Assembly: GCA_029259115.1 (NCBI GenBank)
Contig: JAPDJO010000033.1
Location: 1-46,206, forward strand
DNA length: 46,206 bases
Source of the DNA: Thermoplasmatota archaeon
GTDB taxonomy: Archaea; Thermoplasmatota; E2; DHVEG-1; B18-G2
Direction: 5' to 3'
Below are positions 33,734 to 41,700 of this stretch, in pieces. Under the pieces are notes generated by a model, which saw only the letters and a list, made by a program, of their open reading frames with translations, did no database searches and was not told the origin of the DNA. Positions within the stretch are counted from its first letter, which is position 1; the number at the start of each line of letters is the position of its first letter. A program made the position numbers and the translations under genes.

Positions 33734-34528
33734 CTAAAGTTGGAAAAACAAGATCTTGACAAGAGTAGCTATACCAAGAACGGTTGTCACAACACCTATT
33801 AAGACTCGAAGGGATTTCTCATACACCTTTTTCACAACAAAAGCGGTTATTGGAACAGAGATTAAAGAGCCTATCAATAGAGATGGGGTCAAGTACCACC
33901 TCATGCCTTCTATAGTAAATGCATAAGCTATGAATCCAACTAGACAAGTTATCGATTTTGCAACAGGGGTTATACTGACTGCTTCTTTACTATTTGCCCC
34001 GGTAAGTAATTGCCCTCCAGTGAGTAAAGGTCCATAGCCTCCACCAGTTAATCCCTTATTAAATGCAGCAAATATTCCCAATCCCAGTATCTTCTTCCAT
34101 GAGAATTTGAAATGTTTATTTATCGTCAGGAGTATCACTATACCCATAAGGAGTACGATTGACCCTATATATAGTTCCATGAGAAAGGTTGGTATAGATA
34201 TAGCCAGAAAAACAGCCAAAATTGCTCCGACTAAACTACATATTCCTAGAGTGATAGCAATCTTGAGATGTTTGGATTTTAATCTGAAACTAACGTTCCC
34301 TACCTTGTGATGTGCTAATCCCAGGAACAATCCACTGACAAATTCTACTAGCAGTATAGGAGGAATAACCTCTAAAGGATGATATCCTGCTATCAGCAAG
34401 AGGGGAGCTAGTAACGTTCCATGTCCTCCACCAAATACAGCGTTTACAAGCTCACATATGAATGCAAGTATAATCACAGACAGAATTATTTCTACACCAA
34501 ATAGATCAAAAGATAAAGATTCTATCAT
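33734..34528 (-). CDS. TauE/SafE-family (sulfite exporter-like) transporter
   Basis: A 264-residue membrane protein with about 8 helices in two repeats: ELVNAVFGGGHGTLLAPLLL and FNKGLTGGGYGPLLTGGQLL are the characteristic glycine-rich re-entrant segments of the TauE/SafE family. Members move sulfur-containing anions such as sulfite, sulfoacetate or sulfate. It overlaps the APS kinase gene by 4 nt (ATGA), so here it probably imports sulfate or exports a product for the PAPS pathway. The direction cannot be told. Confidence 0.9.
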   Translation of the reverse strand: MIESLSFDLFGVEIILSVIILAFICELVNAVFGGGHGTLLAPLLLIAGYHPLEVIPPILLVEFVSGLFLGLAHHKVGNVSFRLKSKHLKIAITLGICSLVGAILAVFLAISIPTFLMELYIGSIVLLMGIVILLTINKHFKFSWKKILGLGIFAAFNKGLTGGGYGPLLTGGQLLTGANSKEAVSITPVAKSITCLVGFIAYAFTIEGMRWYLTPSLLIGSLISVPITAFVVKKVYEKSLRVLIGVVTTVLGIATLVKILFFQL

Positions 34529-35055
34529 ACCTCTACCTTTATGTAACCCCTTTCTCTCAGCTTATTCAGCACCTTATTAACGCACTCCTCCAGGCTCTCC
34601 TTATCGGTCTCTACAATAACCTCTGGATTCTCTGGTTCTTCGTATGGATCATCTATGCCTGTAAATCCCTTTATTTCTCCAGCTAAAGCTTTCTTGTACA
34701 TCCCTTTAACATCTCTCTGTATGCATATCTCAAGCGGTGTCTTAACATAAACCTCTATGAAATTCTCGTTGATCTCTCTTGCAAAATCTCTGTTCTCCCT
34801 GTAAGGACTTACAAAAGAGCAAAGGACTATCACCCCTCTCTTAGATAATAACTTTGCCATGAGAGCTATGTATCTGAGATGCTTATTCCTTCCCTCTTTT
34901 GAGAAGTCTTTATTTCTGATATAGTCTCTAACGGTATCTCCATCCAAGAGCTCTACATCTATTCCTTTTTCCTCTAATCGCCTTTTTACTTCCCTAGCTA
35001 TAGTTGTTTTTCCGGAGCACGGCAAACCCGTAAACCATACCGTCACACCTACCAT
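34525..35055 (-). CDS. cysC: Adenylylsulfate (APS) kinase
   Basis: Phosphorylates APS to PAPS, the activated sulfate donor. The 176-residue protein has the P-loop FTGLPCSGKTTIAREV, LLDGDTVRDYIRNKDFSKEG, NKHLRYIALMAKLLSKRGV, the APS loop CIQRDVKGMYKKALAGEIKG, and FTGIDDPYEEPENPEV. It lies between the sulfotransferase-like gene (2 nt gap) and the transporter gene. No PAPS reductase is encoded in the window. Confidence 0.94.
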   Translation of the reverse strand: MVGVTVWFTGLPCSGKTTIAREVKRRLEEKGIDVELLDGDTVRDYIRNKDFSKEGRNKHLRYIALMAKLLSKRGVIVLCSFVSPYRENRDFAREINENFIEVYVKTPLEICIQRDVKGMYKKALAGEIKGFTGIDDPYEEPENPEVIVETDKESLEECVNKVLNKLRERGYIKVEV

Positions 35056-35057
35056 AT

Positions 35058-35612
35058 CTACCTCTCCCTAACATTCCTATATAACTTGGGATCAACAGCC
35101 TTTACAGCTTCGCTTACATTTAACATTCCACCCAAAAATTCGTTCACCCTCTCTATCTCTTTTCTTGGGTTTTTGATGACATCATTGTATCTAACGATTA
35201 TGTAATCTATGTCTTCTCTCTCGTCCATCAGTTTTATAGTGATTCTATTCAATTTCTCAAGCAACGGTCTTTCTTCCTCTCTATTAATAGGACCTGACAT
35301 CTTCTCCATGGAATCTAGGATCTCGTCTATGTTTCTGACCATGTAAATTATCTTATAGTTTCCTCTTGGGAGAAATTTTAACCCATAGGCTGTTATCTTG
35401 ATGAATTTGCCATCATACTTCTCGAAGGGGAATGTCCCTTCCATAAGTCTATTAATAATCTTTCCACCTTCAAGCTCAAAGTAGCCCTTTGGATTGTGAT
35501 AATCTGGTTTCCTTGAATTATCAAAGGCTACGGGCGCACCCCCTCTGTAGAGTATCTGCATCATCATGGATGTTCCTGATCTTTCCAGACCTGATACGAT
35601 ATAGTTTACCAT
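35058..35612 (-). CDS. Small sulfotransferase-like P-loop protein
   Basis: A 184-residue sulfotransferase-family protein: the 5'-phosphosulfate loop NYIVSGLERSGTSMMMQIL at the N terminus, a central KIIYMVRNIDEILDSMEKM with the R of the 3'-phosphate site, and YNDVIKNPRKEIERVNEFLG near the end. It probably moves sulfate from PAPS to a sugar or other acceptor; some relatives are only P-loop proteins of unknown function. Its position between the genes that make PAPS and a phosphoesterase supports a true sulfotransferase role. It overlaps the DHH gene by 7 nt. Confidence 0.83.
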   Translation of the reverse strand: MVNYIVSGLERSGTSMMMQILYRGGAPVAFDNSRKPDYHNPKGYFELEGGKIINRLMEGTFPFEKYDGKFIKITAYGLKFLPRGNYKIIYMVRNIDEILDSMEKMSGPINREEERPLLEKLNRITIKLMDEREDIDYIIVRYNDVIKNPRKEIERVNEFLGGMLNVSEAVKAVDPKLYRNVRER

Positions 35613-36577
35613 CTTTTTCCCTCCAAAAACTCAACAATTCTATCAATTACTTCATCCGTTTTTTTCTTGGATGTAATAATGCCCACAACAGACTTCTTAC
35701 CACCAGCGTTGCAACCTAATCGTTTAACCTCATCTATGAGGTTTGTCAGGTTAATCCTAGAACTTCTGACATATATCTGGTCTCTATCCTCAAAAAACCC
35801 CCTATTTACAACAACTACATCTCTATTTGTATTCCATGCTATCCTTCTTGTTACCGTTGATATGATATTATAAGGAATGTCTACATCGACTACTATCACG
35901 TTTCCTCTCTTCTCTCCAAGATTTTTATCATTCACTATCTTCTCGATTTCCTTCTCTAAAATCTCAAGATTCTTGTTCCATTCCCTATTTGTCAAGATAT
36001 CTTCTAGGTTCATATCTCTAATGATCAAGGGTAATCTTTCTACGTCTTCTTTCTTACCAAGTTTATAGTTTGAATCTATCAGATACGTTGCTCTAACTAA
36101 GTCATCAAAATCTATCGAGTAATTTCTACAAAATCTCTGCACAATGTCATAAAATCTTCTGTTGTCTTTGATTTTGTGTTCGTTATCTCCCACTATTCCT
36201 AGAATAACTAGTAATCCCTCATCCTCATTGAAGTATTCTTTTAAAACCCATGTTGCAGATGGAAAATCTTCCTGTGCAGCACCATAGGCTATAGGGTTTA
36301 TATGATTTATATTTTCTATGGGTTTTTGCATATGATGATCAAATATTGTCACCCTAGCATGTTCGGCTAGCTGTTTTATATTATCCTCAGGTAGAGCAAT
36401 ATCAACGATGTAGATCTCTCCATATTCAAGATATCTATCTATCTCCTCATCTGTTAAGAAGTAGTTTCCTATCTTGGGTATAACTGTTTTAGTCTCTCCA
36501 TTCAAATTTTTAAGTAAGATAGATGCGGAGCATATCCCATCGGTATCCCAATGATGAATGATCAACTTCTCTCCCAT
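35606..36577 (-). CDS. DHH-family phosphoesterase, candidate PAP phosphatase
   Basis: A 323-residue DHH/DHHA1 phosphoesterase: IHHWDTDGICSASIL (motif I), YIVDIALPE, FDHHMQKP (DHH motif), and a C-terminal GCNAGGKKSVVG with the DHHA1 glycine loop. Bacterial NrnA proteins of this superfamily degrade nanoRNA and also dephosphorylate pAp, the 3'-phosphorylated product of PAPS-using reactions. Inside an operon for PAPS synthesis and sulfotransfer, removal of PAP is the natural job, but this is inference; other archaeal DHH proteins act in DNA replication or as nucleases. It sits 4 nt after the ATP sulfurylase gene. Confidence 0.85.
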   Translation of the reverse strand: MGEKLIIHHWDTDGICSASILLKNLNGETKTVIPKIGNYFLTDEEIDRYLEYGEIYIVDIALPEDNIKQLAEHARVTIFDHHMQKPIENINHINPIAYGAAQEDFPSATWVLKEYFNEDEGLLVILGIVGDNEHKIKDNRRFYDIVQRFCRNYSIDFDDLVRATYLIDSNYKLGKKEDVERLPLIIRDMNLEDILTNREWNKNLEILEKEIEKIVNDKNLGEKRGNVIVVDVDIPYNIISTVTRRIAWNTNRDVVVVNRGFFEDRDQIYVRSSRINLTNLIDEVKRLGCNAGGKKSVVGIITSKKKTDEVIDRIVEFLEGKRW

Positions 36578-36581
36578 ACCA

Positions 36582-37712
36582 TCACTCTACAAATGGATTG
36601 TCAAAACTCAATATGGTCTCTGCAACCTCTCTTCGCATCATTTGAGCTGGTGGAATCTTTCCTTCTCTCAACATCTGTCTTATTTTAGTTCCACTGAAAT
36701 TGATGTGGTCTTCTTTTCCATGTGGGCATATCTTCTCGTTGACAACACCCCCACATCTTTTGCAGTAGAAGAACGATCTAAAGAACAGAGGGATTATCTC
36801 TAAATCTGGGAATTCATCAAATATCCTGTGAGCAGCATATGGGTCATAGAAGTTTCCAACCCCTGCATGATCTCTACCAACAATAAAATGGGTACATCCA
36901 AAGTTTTTCCTCATTATTGCATGATGTATAGCCTCTCTTGGTCCTGCATACTTCATAGACGTACATAATATAGACATCACGACTCTATTCTTTGGATAGT
37001 AATTTCTAATCAGGGAATCGTATGCTTTCAATATAACCTCGTCTCTGAAATCTCCTTTCTTCTTCCTTCCTATGAGGGGATTGACGAAAAGACCGTCAAC
37101 AAAAGTAAGAGCAGCCTTCTGAACATACTCATGTCCTACGTGAGGAGGATTTCTGGTTTGAAATGCAACCACGTCTTTCCATCCTTTCTCCCTGAAAAGG
37201 GTCCTGGTCTCTTTTGGCCAAAGCACATAGTCCTCGAAAACCTTTTTACCCTCCTTAAGCAGGGTTATTCTGCCTCCGATGAAAAGATCTTTCATATCAT
37301 ATGTCATACTTACTCCTGGATGAGAGGGATCTTTTGTTCCATAGACTTTTTCAGCCAATCTCTCCTTATCAATCCCGTATATTTCTTCTATTTCCATCTC
37401 TGCAACCATTCCGTTATCAGCTATTAAAAAGATAGTGTCTCCCTCTTTGGCTCCTTTCAGCTCATCTTTGTTTACGTCCAAAATGATAGGAATTGTCCAG
37501 GGTGTGTCATCATCTAACCTCATATTTTCTAAGACATTTTCTAGATCGTTGTAACAAAGGAAACCCTCTAGAGGAGAAAAAACTCCATGAGCTATGTTTT
37601 CTACATCTTCGGATCTGTCCCTATTTACCTTTAAAGCTATAGCATCTTCAATATCTACATCTTCTCTTAACCTACATCTATCTACCAGTCTTCCTCCGTG
37701 AGGTTTAGGCAT
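36582..37712 (-). CDS. sat: Sulfate adenylyltransferase (ATP sulfurylase)
   Basis: Makes APS from sulfate and ATP, the first step of sulfate activation. The 376-residue protein has the active-site motif FQTRNPPHVGHEYVQKAA, the second motif TSMKYAGPREAIHHAIMRKN, VGRDHAGVGNFYDPYAAH, and a zinc site CKRCGGVVNEKICPHG known from thermophilic enzymes. The homologue can also run backwards in dissimilatory sulfate metabolism, but here it is grouped with APS kinase and a sulfotransferase. The regulator gene lies 11 nt upstream. Confidence 0.94.
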   Translation of the reverse strand: MPKPHGGRLVDRCRLREDVDIEDAIALKVNRDRSEDVENIAHGVFSPLEGFLCYNDLENVLENMRLDDDTPWTIPIILDVNKDELKGAKEGDTIFLIADNGMVAEMEIEEIYGIDKERLAEKVYGTKDPSHPGVSMTYDMKDLFIGGRITLLKEGKKVFEDYVLWPKETRTLFREKGWKDVVAFQTRNPPHVGHEYVQKAALTFVDGLFVNPLIGRKKKGDFRDEVILKAYDSLIRNYYPKNRVVMSILCTSMKYAGPREAIHHAIMRKNFGCTHFIVGRDHAGVGNFYDPYAAHRIFDEFPDLEIIPLFFRSFFYCKRCGGVVNEKICPHGKEDHINFSGTKIRQMLREGKIPPAQMMRREVAETILSFDNPFVE

Positions 37713-37723
37713 AGTATCACTTC

Positions 37724-37963
37724 CTAATCCAGGTATCCCAATGCTCTGAGTCTCTCCTTGATTTTCTCCTCCTCTTCTTTTGTTAGGGCTTCGCTCGCTT
37801 CTTCCTCCTCCATGCTCGCTAACAGCTCTCTCAGAACATAGGTTACGTATGCTGATAGAGAATGGAATCCTGTCCCCTCTATTCTTTTCTTTATCTTTTC
37901 CGCAAGGGCTGTAGGTATGGATATTGTGGTGAATTTTTTCTCTTCCTTCTTATCTTCCATCAT
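37724..37963 (-). CDS. Ribbon-helix-helix (CopG/Arc-like) regulator
   Basis: A 79-residue protein with a basic start, the beta strand KFTTISIPTALAEKIKKRIE, and helix pair TGFHSLSAYVTYVLRELLA: a ribbon-helix-helix DNA-binding fold, followed by a Glu-rich helix that could be a dimer or multimer interface. The first gene of the sulfate-activation operon, it most likely represses or senses for that operon. GGTGA lies just before two tandem ATG codons (37963 and 37960), either of which may start translation. No toxin gene is adjacent, so an antitoxin role is unlikely. Confidence 0.87.
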   Translation of the reverse strand: MMEDKKEEKKFTTISIPTALAEKIKKRIEGTGFHSLSAYVTYVLRELLASMEEEEASEALTKEEEEKIKERLRALGYLD

Positions 37964-37971
37964 CTCACCTT

Positions 37972-38023
37972 TAATTAAATTTAATTATTTTTAATTACAT
38001 GTAATTAAGAGCGGTATAAAAAA
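37972..38023 (-). promoter_or_regulatory. Promoter and double-palindrome operator of the sulfate-activation operon
   Basis: On the minus strand a TATA-like TTTTTTATACC (38013-38023) is followed by two perfect palindromes: TTAATTACATGTAATTAA (37991-38008, 18 bp) and TAATTAAATTTAATTA (37972-37987, 16 bp). Their centres are 20 bp apart, two helical turns, so two dimers could bind the same DNA face. The expected transcription start (about 37991) lies between or within them. The ribbon-helix-helix gene begins only a few bases downstream, so autoregulation is likely. Confidence 0.7.
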
Positions 38024-38031
38024 CTATCGAA

Positions 38032-40779
38032 TTAATCCCAGAATCCTCTTGTTCTTGCGTACTGAATCTCTGCTTTCCATATTTCTTTTAACAGTCTGTC
38101 TCTCTCTTCTTCTGATTTTTTCAAATCCAGAAATCTGAAATTTCTGAGTATCCGAGATGCTGTGGTTACGCCTATCCCTCTCCCAGCCAGGGTTAAAATA
38201 GCAAACCTTCCATGAGATACAACCAAACTGGCTGAGGAAGATAGCCTTCTGATAATCTTCCTTTCTTCAGAACTCAATTTCTTTCTCTTGAGATCAGGGA
38301 TTTCTTCTGTTATCACTCCTATCCTTATAGCACCGCATTTCCTGCACCTTGGTCTACCCTCAACTCTACCTACTCTTGTTCTCCATCTGTTGAGACAGTT
38401 CAGACAAACGAGCTCAATCTCTCTACTCTCCAGCCTCTCTTTTAGCATCGAAAGAATCATTCCTTCAGGATATCTCGGAAGGGACAATCCTCTGGCTATT
38501 TCTTGAGATATCTCTGAGAATGGAGAAAATTTCTGAATAACCAATCTTATCTCTCCTCTTCTTATTCTCTCCAGCACTTCTTTTGATCTCTTAATATCCA
38601 TTCTGTCCCAGATGATCTTATTAATTGCTTCATCCATCACTACGGTACCATCAAAGATATCGACAAGTCTTTTTGCTCCCTGCTCACTGAAATCCTTAGA
38701 TATGGCGCCAAACTTCCTTGCTACATGCAGTAGATACCATCTTATAAAGGTAGTATTCTTCAGAACAATCTTTAAGATATCCTCAAGAGAATCTGGATTT
38801 ATACTTCTAAGGGTTTCTTCAATCATTTTTGCTTTTGCTTCTCTCACAAATTCTAATATTATCCTGTATGGATCGCTTCCCATCTTCACGCTCTCTCCAA
38901 GTCTTTGAGCTAGCAAGGATGACAAAGCTCTACCTATGGTTTCATTGACCTTTGTCCCAAAGCATGCATTTATCACAGCTATGTTACGATTCGTTTCAAT
39001 GGTGATTGTCCTATCATCTGGTATCTCTAGATTTCCAGCTCTCTCCAGAAACTTCTTGAGTTCCTCGAGATATTCTCTCTTACAAGGATATTGCCCGAAA
39101 ACTCCCGATAATAGTTCCCTTCTCAATCTGCCAACTTCCTGAGCCACTTCAAAGGGCACAGGTATGTCTTCGCCTACCCATGAGGGTATTTTGCCTATAT
39201 CTTTGACTGGAGTTACTATGACTTCGTCCTCGTTAATTCCAACTACTTTCCATGGTCTGCCTTGGAGAATAAAGCTCTCTCCCTCGAATATGTTGCTGAT
39301 AACAAAACTCTCGTCCAGAATCCCTATCCTCTTTCTACTCGTGATATCAACTACAGAATAACTCTTCTCATCCGGTATCATGGAGATGTTGTCAATGAAA
39401 TAAAGCCTAGACTTTTTCCTAGATTTTATGGTATTATTCTCTAAAGATATTCTTCTCTCGCCCTCCAGTTGTCTGATAACATCGAGGAAAACTTTCCTAT
39501 CAAGATTCGAAAAGGGATACGATCTTCTCAAGATGTTGAACAGTCTGTCTATCTCTATCCTTTTATACTCTAGGGCTATGGATATTACTTGATTTGCAAG
39601 AACAGTAAGAGGATTTCTTCTGATTTCTATCTCTTCAAGTTCCCTGTTTAAAGCCTTCCTTGCTATAACTATACTCTCAGCAAAATCCTCGACATTCAAA
39701 GATATTATTTTCCCCTTGGATGTCTCTCCTATTCTATGACCGCTTCTCCCTATTCTCTGTATCAATCTTGTTACCTGTCTAGGAGAAGAGTACTGTATAA
39801 CAAAATCCGCATGCCCGACATCTATCCCTAACTCTAGCGAGGATGTACATATCAAAGCCTTTATCTTTCCGGACTTAAATCCTTCTTCAGCCTCTATCCT
39901 CGAGAACTTTGAAAGAGAACCGTGGTGAACCTCTATAGGAAAATCTCTGTAAAGAGAGTGAAATCTTGATCCCAGAATCTCAGCTGTATCTCTGGTATTA
40001 ACAAAGAGCAAGGTTGCTTTGTGGTTTTCTATCAAATTCTTGCAAATCTCAACTGATGCCTCTGCCAAACTCTCTTTATCCCTTTTCTCTATAAGCTCAA
40101 CATCTATCTCTATATTTTTGGATACATCTATCTCCACAATCTCAACATCTCTGAATCTTCCTCTATCAATGCCTCCAAGAAATCTAGCAACCTCTTTTGG
40201 CGAGCCAACCGTAGCTGACAGACCTATTCTTTGAAAACTCCCTTTGCAGATCTCTTCCAGCCTTTCTAGAGCAACAGCCAATTGTGCACCTCTCTCCTCA
40301 TCTGCTAGCTCATGAATCTCATCAACTATAACCCATCTCACATTTGATAGATATCTTCTCAACCTTTTTCCCATGAAAAGTATCTGAAAAGTTTCAGGAG
40401 TCGTTATTAGCATATCTGGAGATCTTTTTGATTGTCTATATCTCTCTGCTTGAGATGTATCGCCATGTCTCACCGCTATACCTATACCCAGATATTTGCC
40501 CATGTCAAAGGTTCTTCTTAGCATATCTCTATTTAAAGCTCTGAGAGGAGTTATGTAGAGTATAGATATCCCTTCTTCAGGCTTTATTTCTAAAAATCTA
40601 TGAAAGATTGGAAGTAGGGCTGCCTCGGTTTTGCCTAAACCTGTAGGAGCTATTACAAGAGCATTTCTTCCAGACAGTATGACGGGTATAGCTTTTTCTT
40701 GAATAGGGGTTGGGCTTTCTATCCCTTTCTCCTTTAGAAAATCTCTTATTCTTGGATTAAGGAGATCGAACACATTCAT
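38032..40779 (-). CDS. lhr: Lhr-type ATP-dependent superfamily 2 DNA helicase
   Basis: A 915-residue helicase: LNPRIRDFLKEKG and the PTPIQEKAIP Q-motif, Walker A APTGLGKTEAALLPI, the DEIH box WVIVDEIHELAD, motif III GLSATVGS, motif VI QRIGRSGHR. The Lhr-core winged-helix and domain-4 regions follow, and a C-terminal zinc ribbon CLNCLNRWRTRVG/RCRKCGAI, then a helix-hairpin-like GRGIGVTTASRIL. Archaeal Lhr enzymes act in DNA repair and branched-DNA unwinding. The ATG at 40779 gives the usual N terminus and overlaps the small upstream gene by 4 nt; the frame is open to 40824. Confidence 0.93.
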   Translation of the reverse strand: MNVFDLLNPRIRDFLKEKGIESPTPIQEKAIPVILSGRNALVIAPTGLGKTEAALLPIFHRFLEIKPEEGISILYITPLRALNRDMLRRTFDMGKYLGIGIAVRHGDTSQAERYRQSKRSPDMLITTPETFQILFMGKRLRRYLSNVRWVIVDEIHELADEERGAQLAVALERLEEICKGSFQRIGLSATVGSPKEVARFLGGIDRGRFRDVEIVEIDVSKNIEIDVELIEKRDKESLAEASVEICKNLIENHKATLLFVNTRDTAEILGSRFHSLYRDFPIEVHHGSLSKFSRIEAEEGFKSGKIKALICTSSLELGIDVGHADFVIQYSSPRQVTRLIQRIGRSGHRIGETSKGKIISLNVEDFAESIVIARKALNRELEEIEIRRNPLTVLANQVISIALEYKRIEIDRLFNILRRSYPFSNLDRKVFLDVIRQLEGERRISLENNTIKSRKKSRLYFIDNISMIPDEKSYSVVDITSRKRIGILDESFVISNIFEGESFILQGRPWKVVGINEDEVIVTPVKDIGKIPSWVGEDIPVPFEVAQEVGRLRRELLSGVFGQYPCKREYLEELKKFLERAGNLEIPDDRTITIETNRNIAVINACFGTKVNETIGRALSSLLAQRLGESVKMGSDPYRIILEFVREAKAKMIEETLRSINPDSLEDILKIVLKNTTFIRWYLLHVARKFGAISKDFSEQGAKRLVDIFDGTVVMDEAINKIIWDRMDIKRSKEVLERIRRGEIRLVIQKFSPFSEISQEIARGLSLPRYPEGMILSMLKERLESREIELVCLNCLNRWRTRVGRVEGRPRCRKCGAIRIGVITEEIPDLKRKKLSSEERKIIRRLSSSASLVVSHGRFAILTLAGRGIGVTTASRILRNFRFLDLKKSEEERDRLLKEIWKAEIQYARTRGFWD

Positions 40780-40946
40780 AAGTCCTCTATCGATGTGAGT
40801 ATCATCAGACCCAAACCAAACCAAGTTATAGATAATACATAAAACCAGACATTCGTCACATTAAGTACAGCTCCAGAGACAAGTACGACTATCGGAAGTA
40901 CAAGGAATATCATCGGATTAAGTAATTTTCTGAGTCTCTCGCTCAT
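40776..40946 (-). CDS. Tiny two-helix membrane protein upstream of lhr
   Basis: A 56-residue protein: MSERLRKLLNP, then hydrophobic PMIFLVLPIVVLVSGAVLN and VWFYVLSITWFGLGLMILTS, so two transmembrane helices. Its stop overlaps the lhr ATG (ATGA), which argues strongly that it is real and co-translated. I do not recognise a family. It starts 35 nt after the metallophosphoesterase stop. Confidence 0.72.
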   Translation of the reverse strand: MSERLRKLLNPMIFLVLPIVVLVSGAVLNVTNVWFYVLSITWFGLGLMILTSIEDL

Positions 40947-40980
40947 CCTCAATCGGATATAGAAGAAATCTATATAACCT

Positions 40981-41700
40981 TTACCTGTTTACTCTACCAA
41001 TGTAAGTTCCATCCAGCAAGAATATCTCCATGTCGTTTTTATCTACGATCTTATCAACTACACCTATAAATCCTTCCTCATTAACAGATATACCCCCACA
41101 GAGCGGATTAAAAGATGGCATAACTACTACCCTTTCTAATCTTATCTCCCCATACCTTTTCTCCAGCTCAGTATAATTTGGTCTTGCGATTACCCAACAT
41201 CTCTCCGTAAACTTGTATCCAAATCTATCTTTGAATGAGAATGTTGGATGAGTATGAGCTAGGATTAGGGTTTTTGCCCTCACTAGACTTTTATCAGGCC
41301 ATCTGTGACCATGCGCAAATCCTAGAGATTCGATAACTATACCATGAGATGGAAATATATTGATTTGGCTTCCAACGATTTTCTTTATGCCTCCATCATG
41401 ATTTCCAGGTATCAGCGAAACCCTCAAATCGGATAACTCCTCTATGAATCTCAACAGGTCTTTCCTCTCTGTTATTGTAGATCTAGGTATAACATGCTTC
41501 ATATCCCCAAGAATTAGGAGATCGTTGGCTTTTAACCTAGTCGAAATCTTTCTTATTCTTCTTACAAGATCTTCTGTCTTGGAACCTATACTTATGCCTT
41601 TCTCATAAAGCTCATACTCTATGCCTATGTGAAGATCTGCAATCACAAGGAGATTTTTATCTTTTACATATAAAGCTGCCTCGTTTATTATAGGATTCAT
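40981..41700 (-). CDS. Calcineurin-like metallophosphoesterase
   Basis: A 239-residue MPE-family enzyme with all metal-site motifs: LLVIADLHIGIE (DxH), LLILGDMKHVIP (GDxxH-like), LIPGNHDGGIKK (GNHD), GFAHGHRWPD and LILAHTHPTF. It is of the small archaeal/bacterial type often found with Lhr; a known bacterial lhr operon includes a phosphoesterase with a DNA ligase and exonuclease, suggesting a repair link (from general knowledge). The ATG overlaps the upstream membrane protein stop by 4 nt. Confidence 0.9.
   Translation of the reverse strand: MNPIINEAALYVKDKNLLVIADLHIGIEYELYEKGISIGSKTEDLVRRIRKISTRLKANDLLILGDMKHVIPRSTITERKDLLRFIEELSDLRVSLIPGNHDGGIKKIVGSQINIFPSHGIVIESLGFAHGHRWPDKSLVRAKTLILAHTHPTFSFKDRFGYKFTERCWVIARPNYTELEKRYGEIRLERVVVMPSFNPLCGGISVNEEGFIGVVDKIVDKNDMEIFLLDGTYIGRVNR

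Noticed and set aside
37724..37963. RHH protein as antitoxin of a toxin-antitoxin pair
   Set aside because: The neighbour is ATP sulfurylase, and no small toxin gene is on either side.
37972..38008. AT-rich direct repeats as a CRISPR or replication origin element
   Set aside because: The units are two palindromes of different sequence without spacers, and there are no cas or replication initiator genes nearby.
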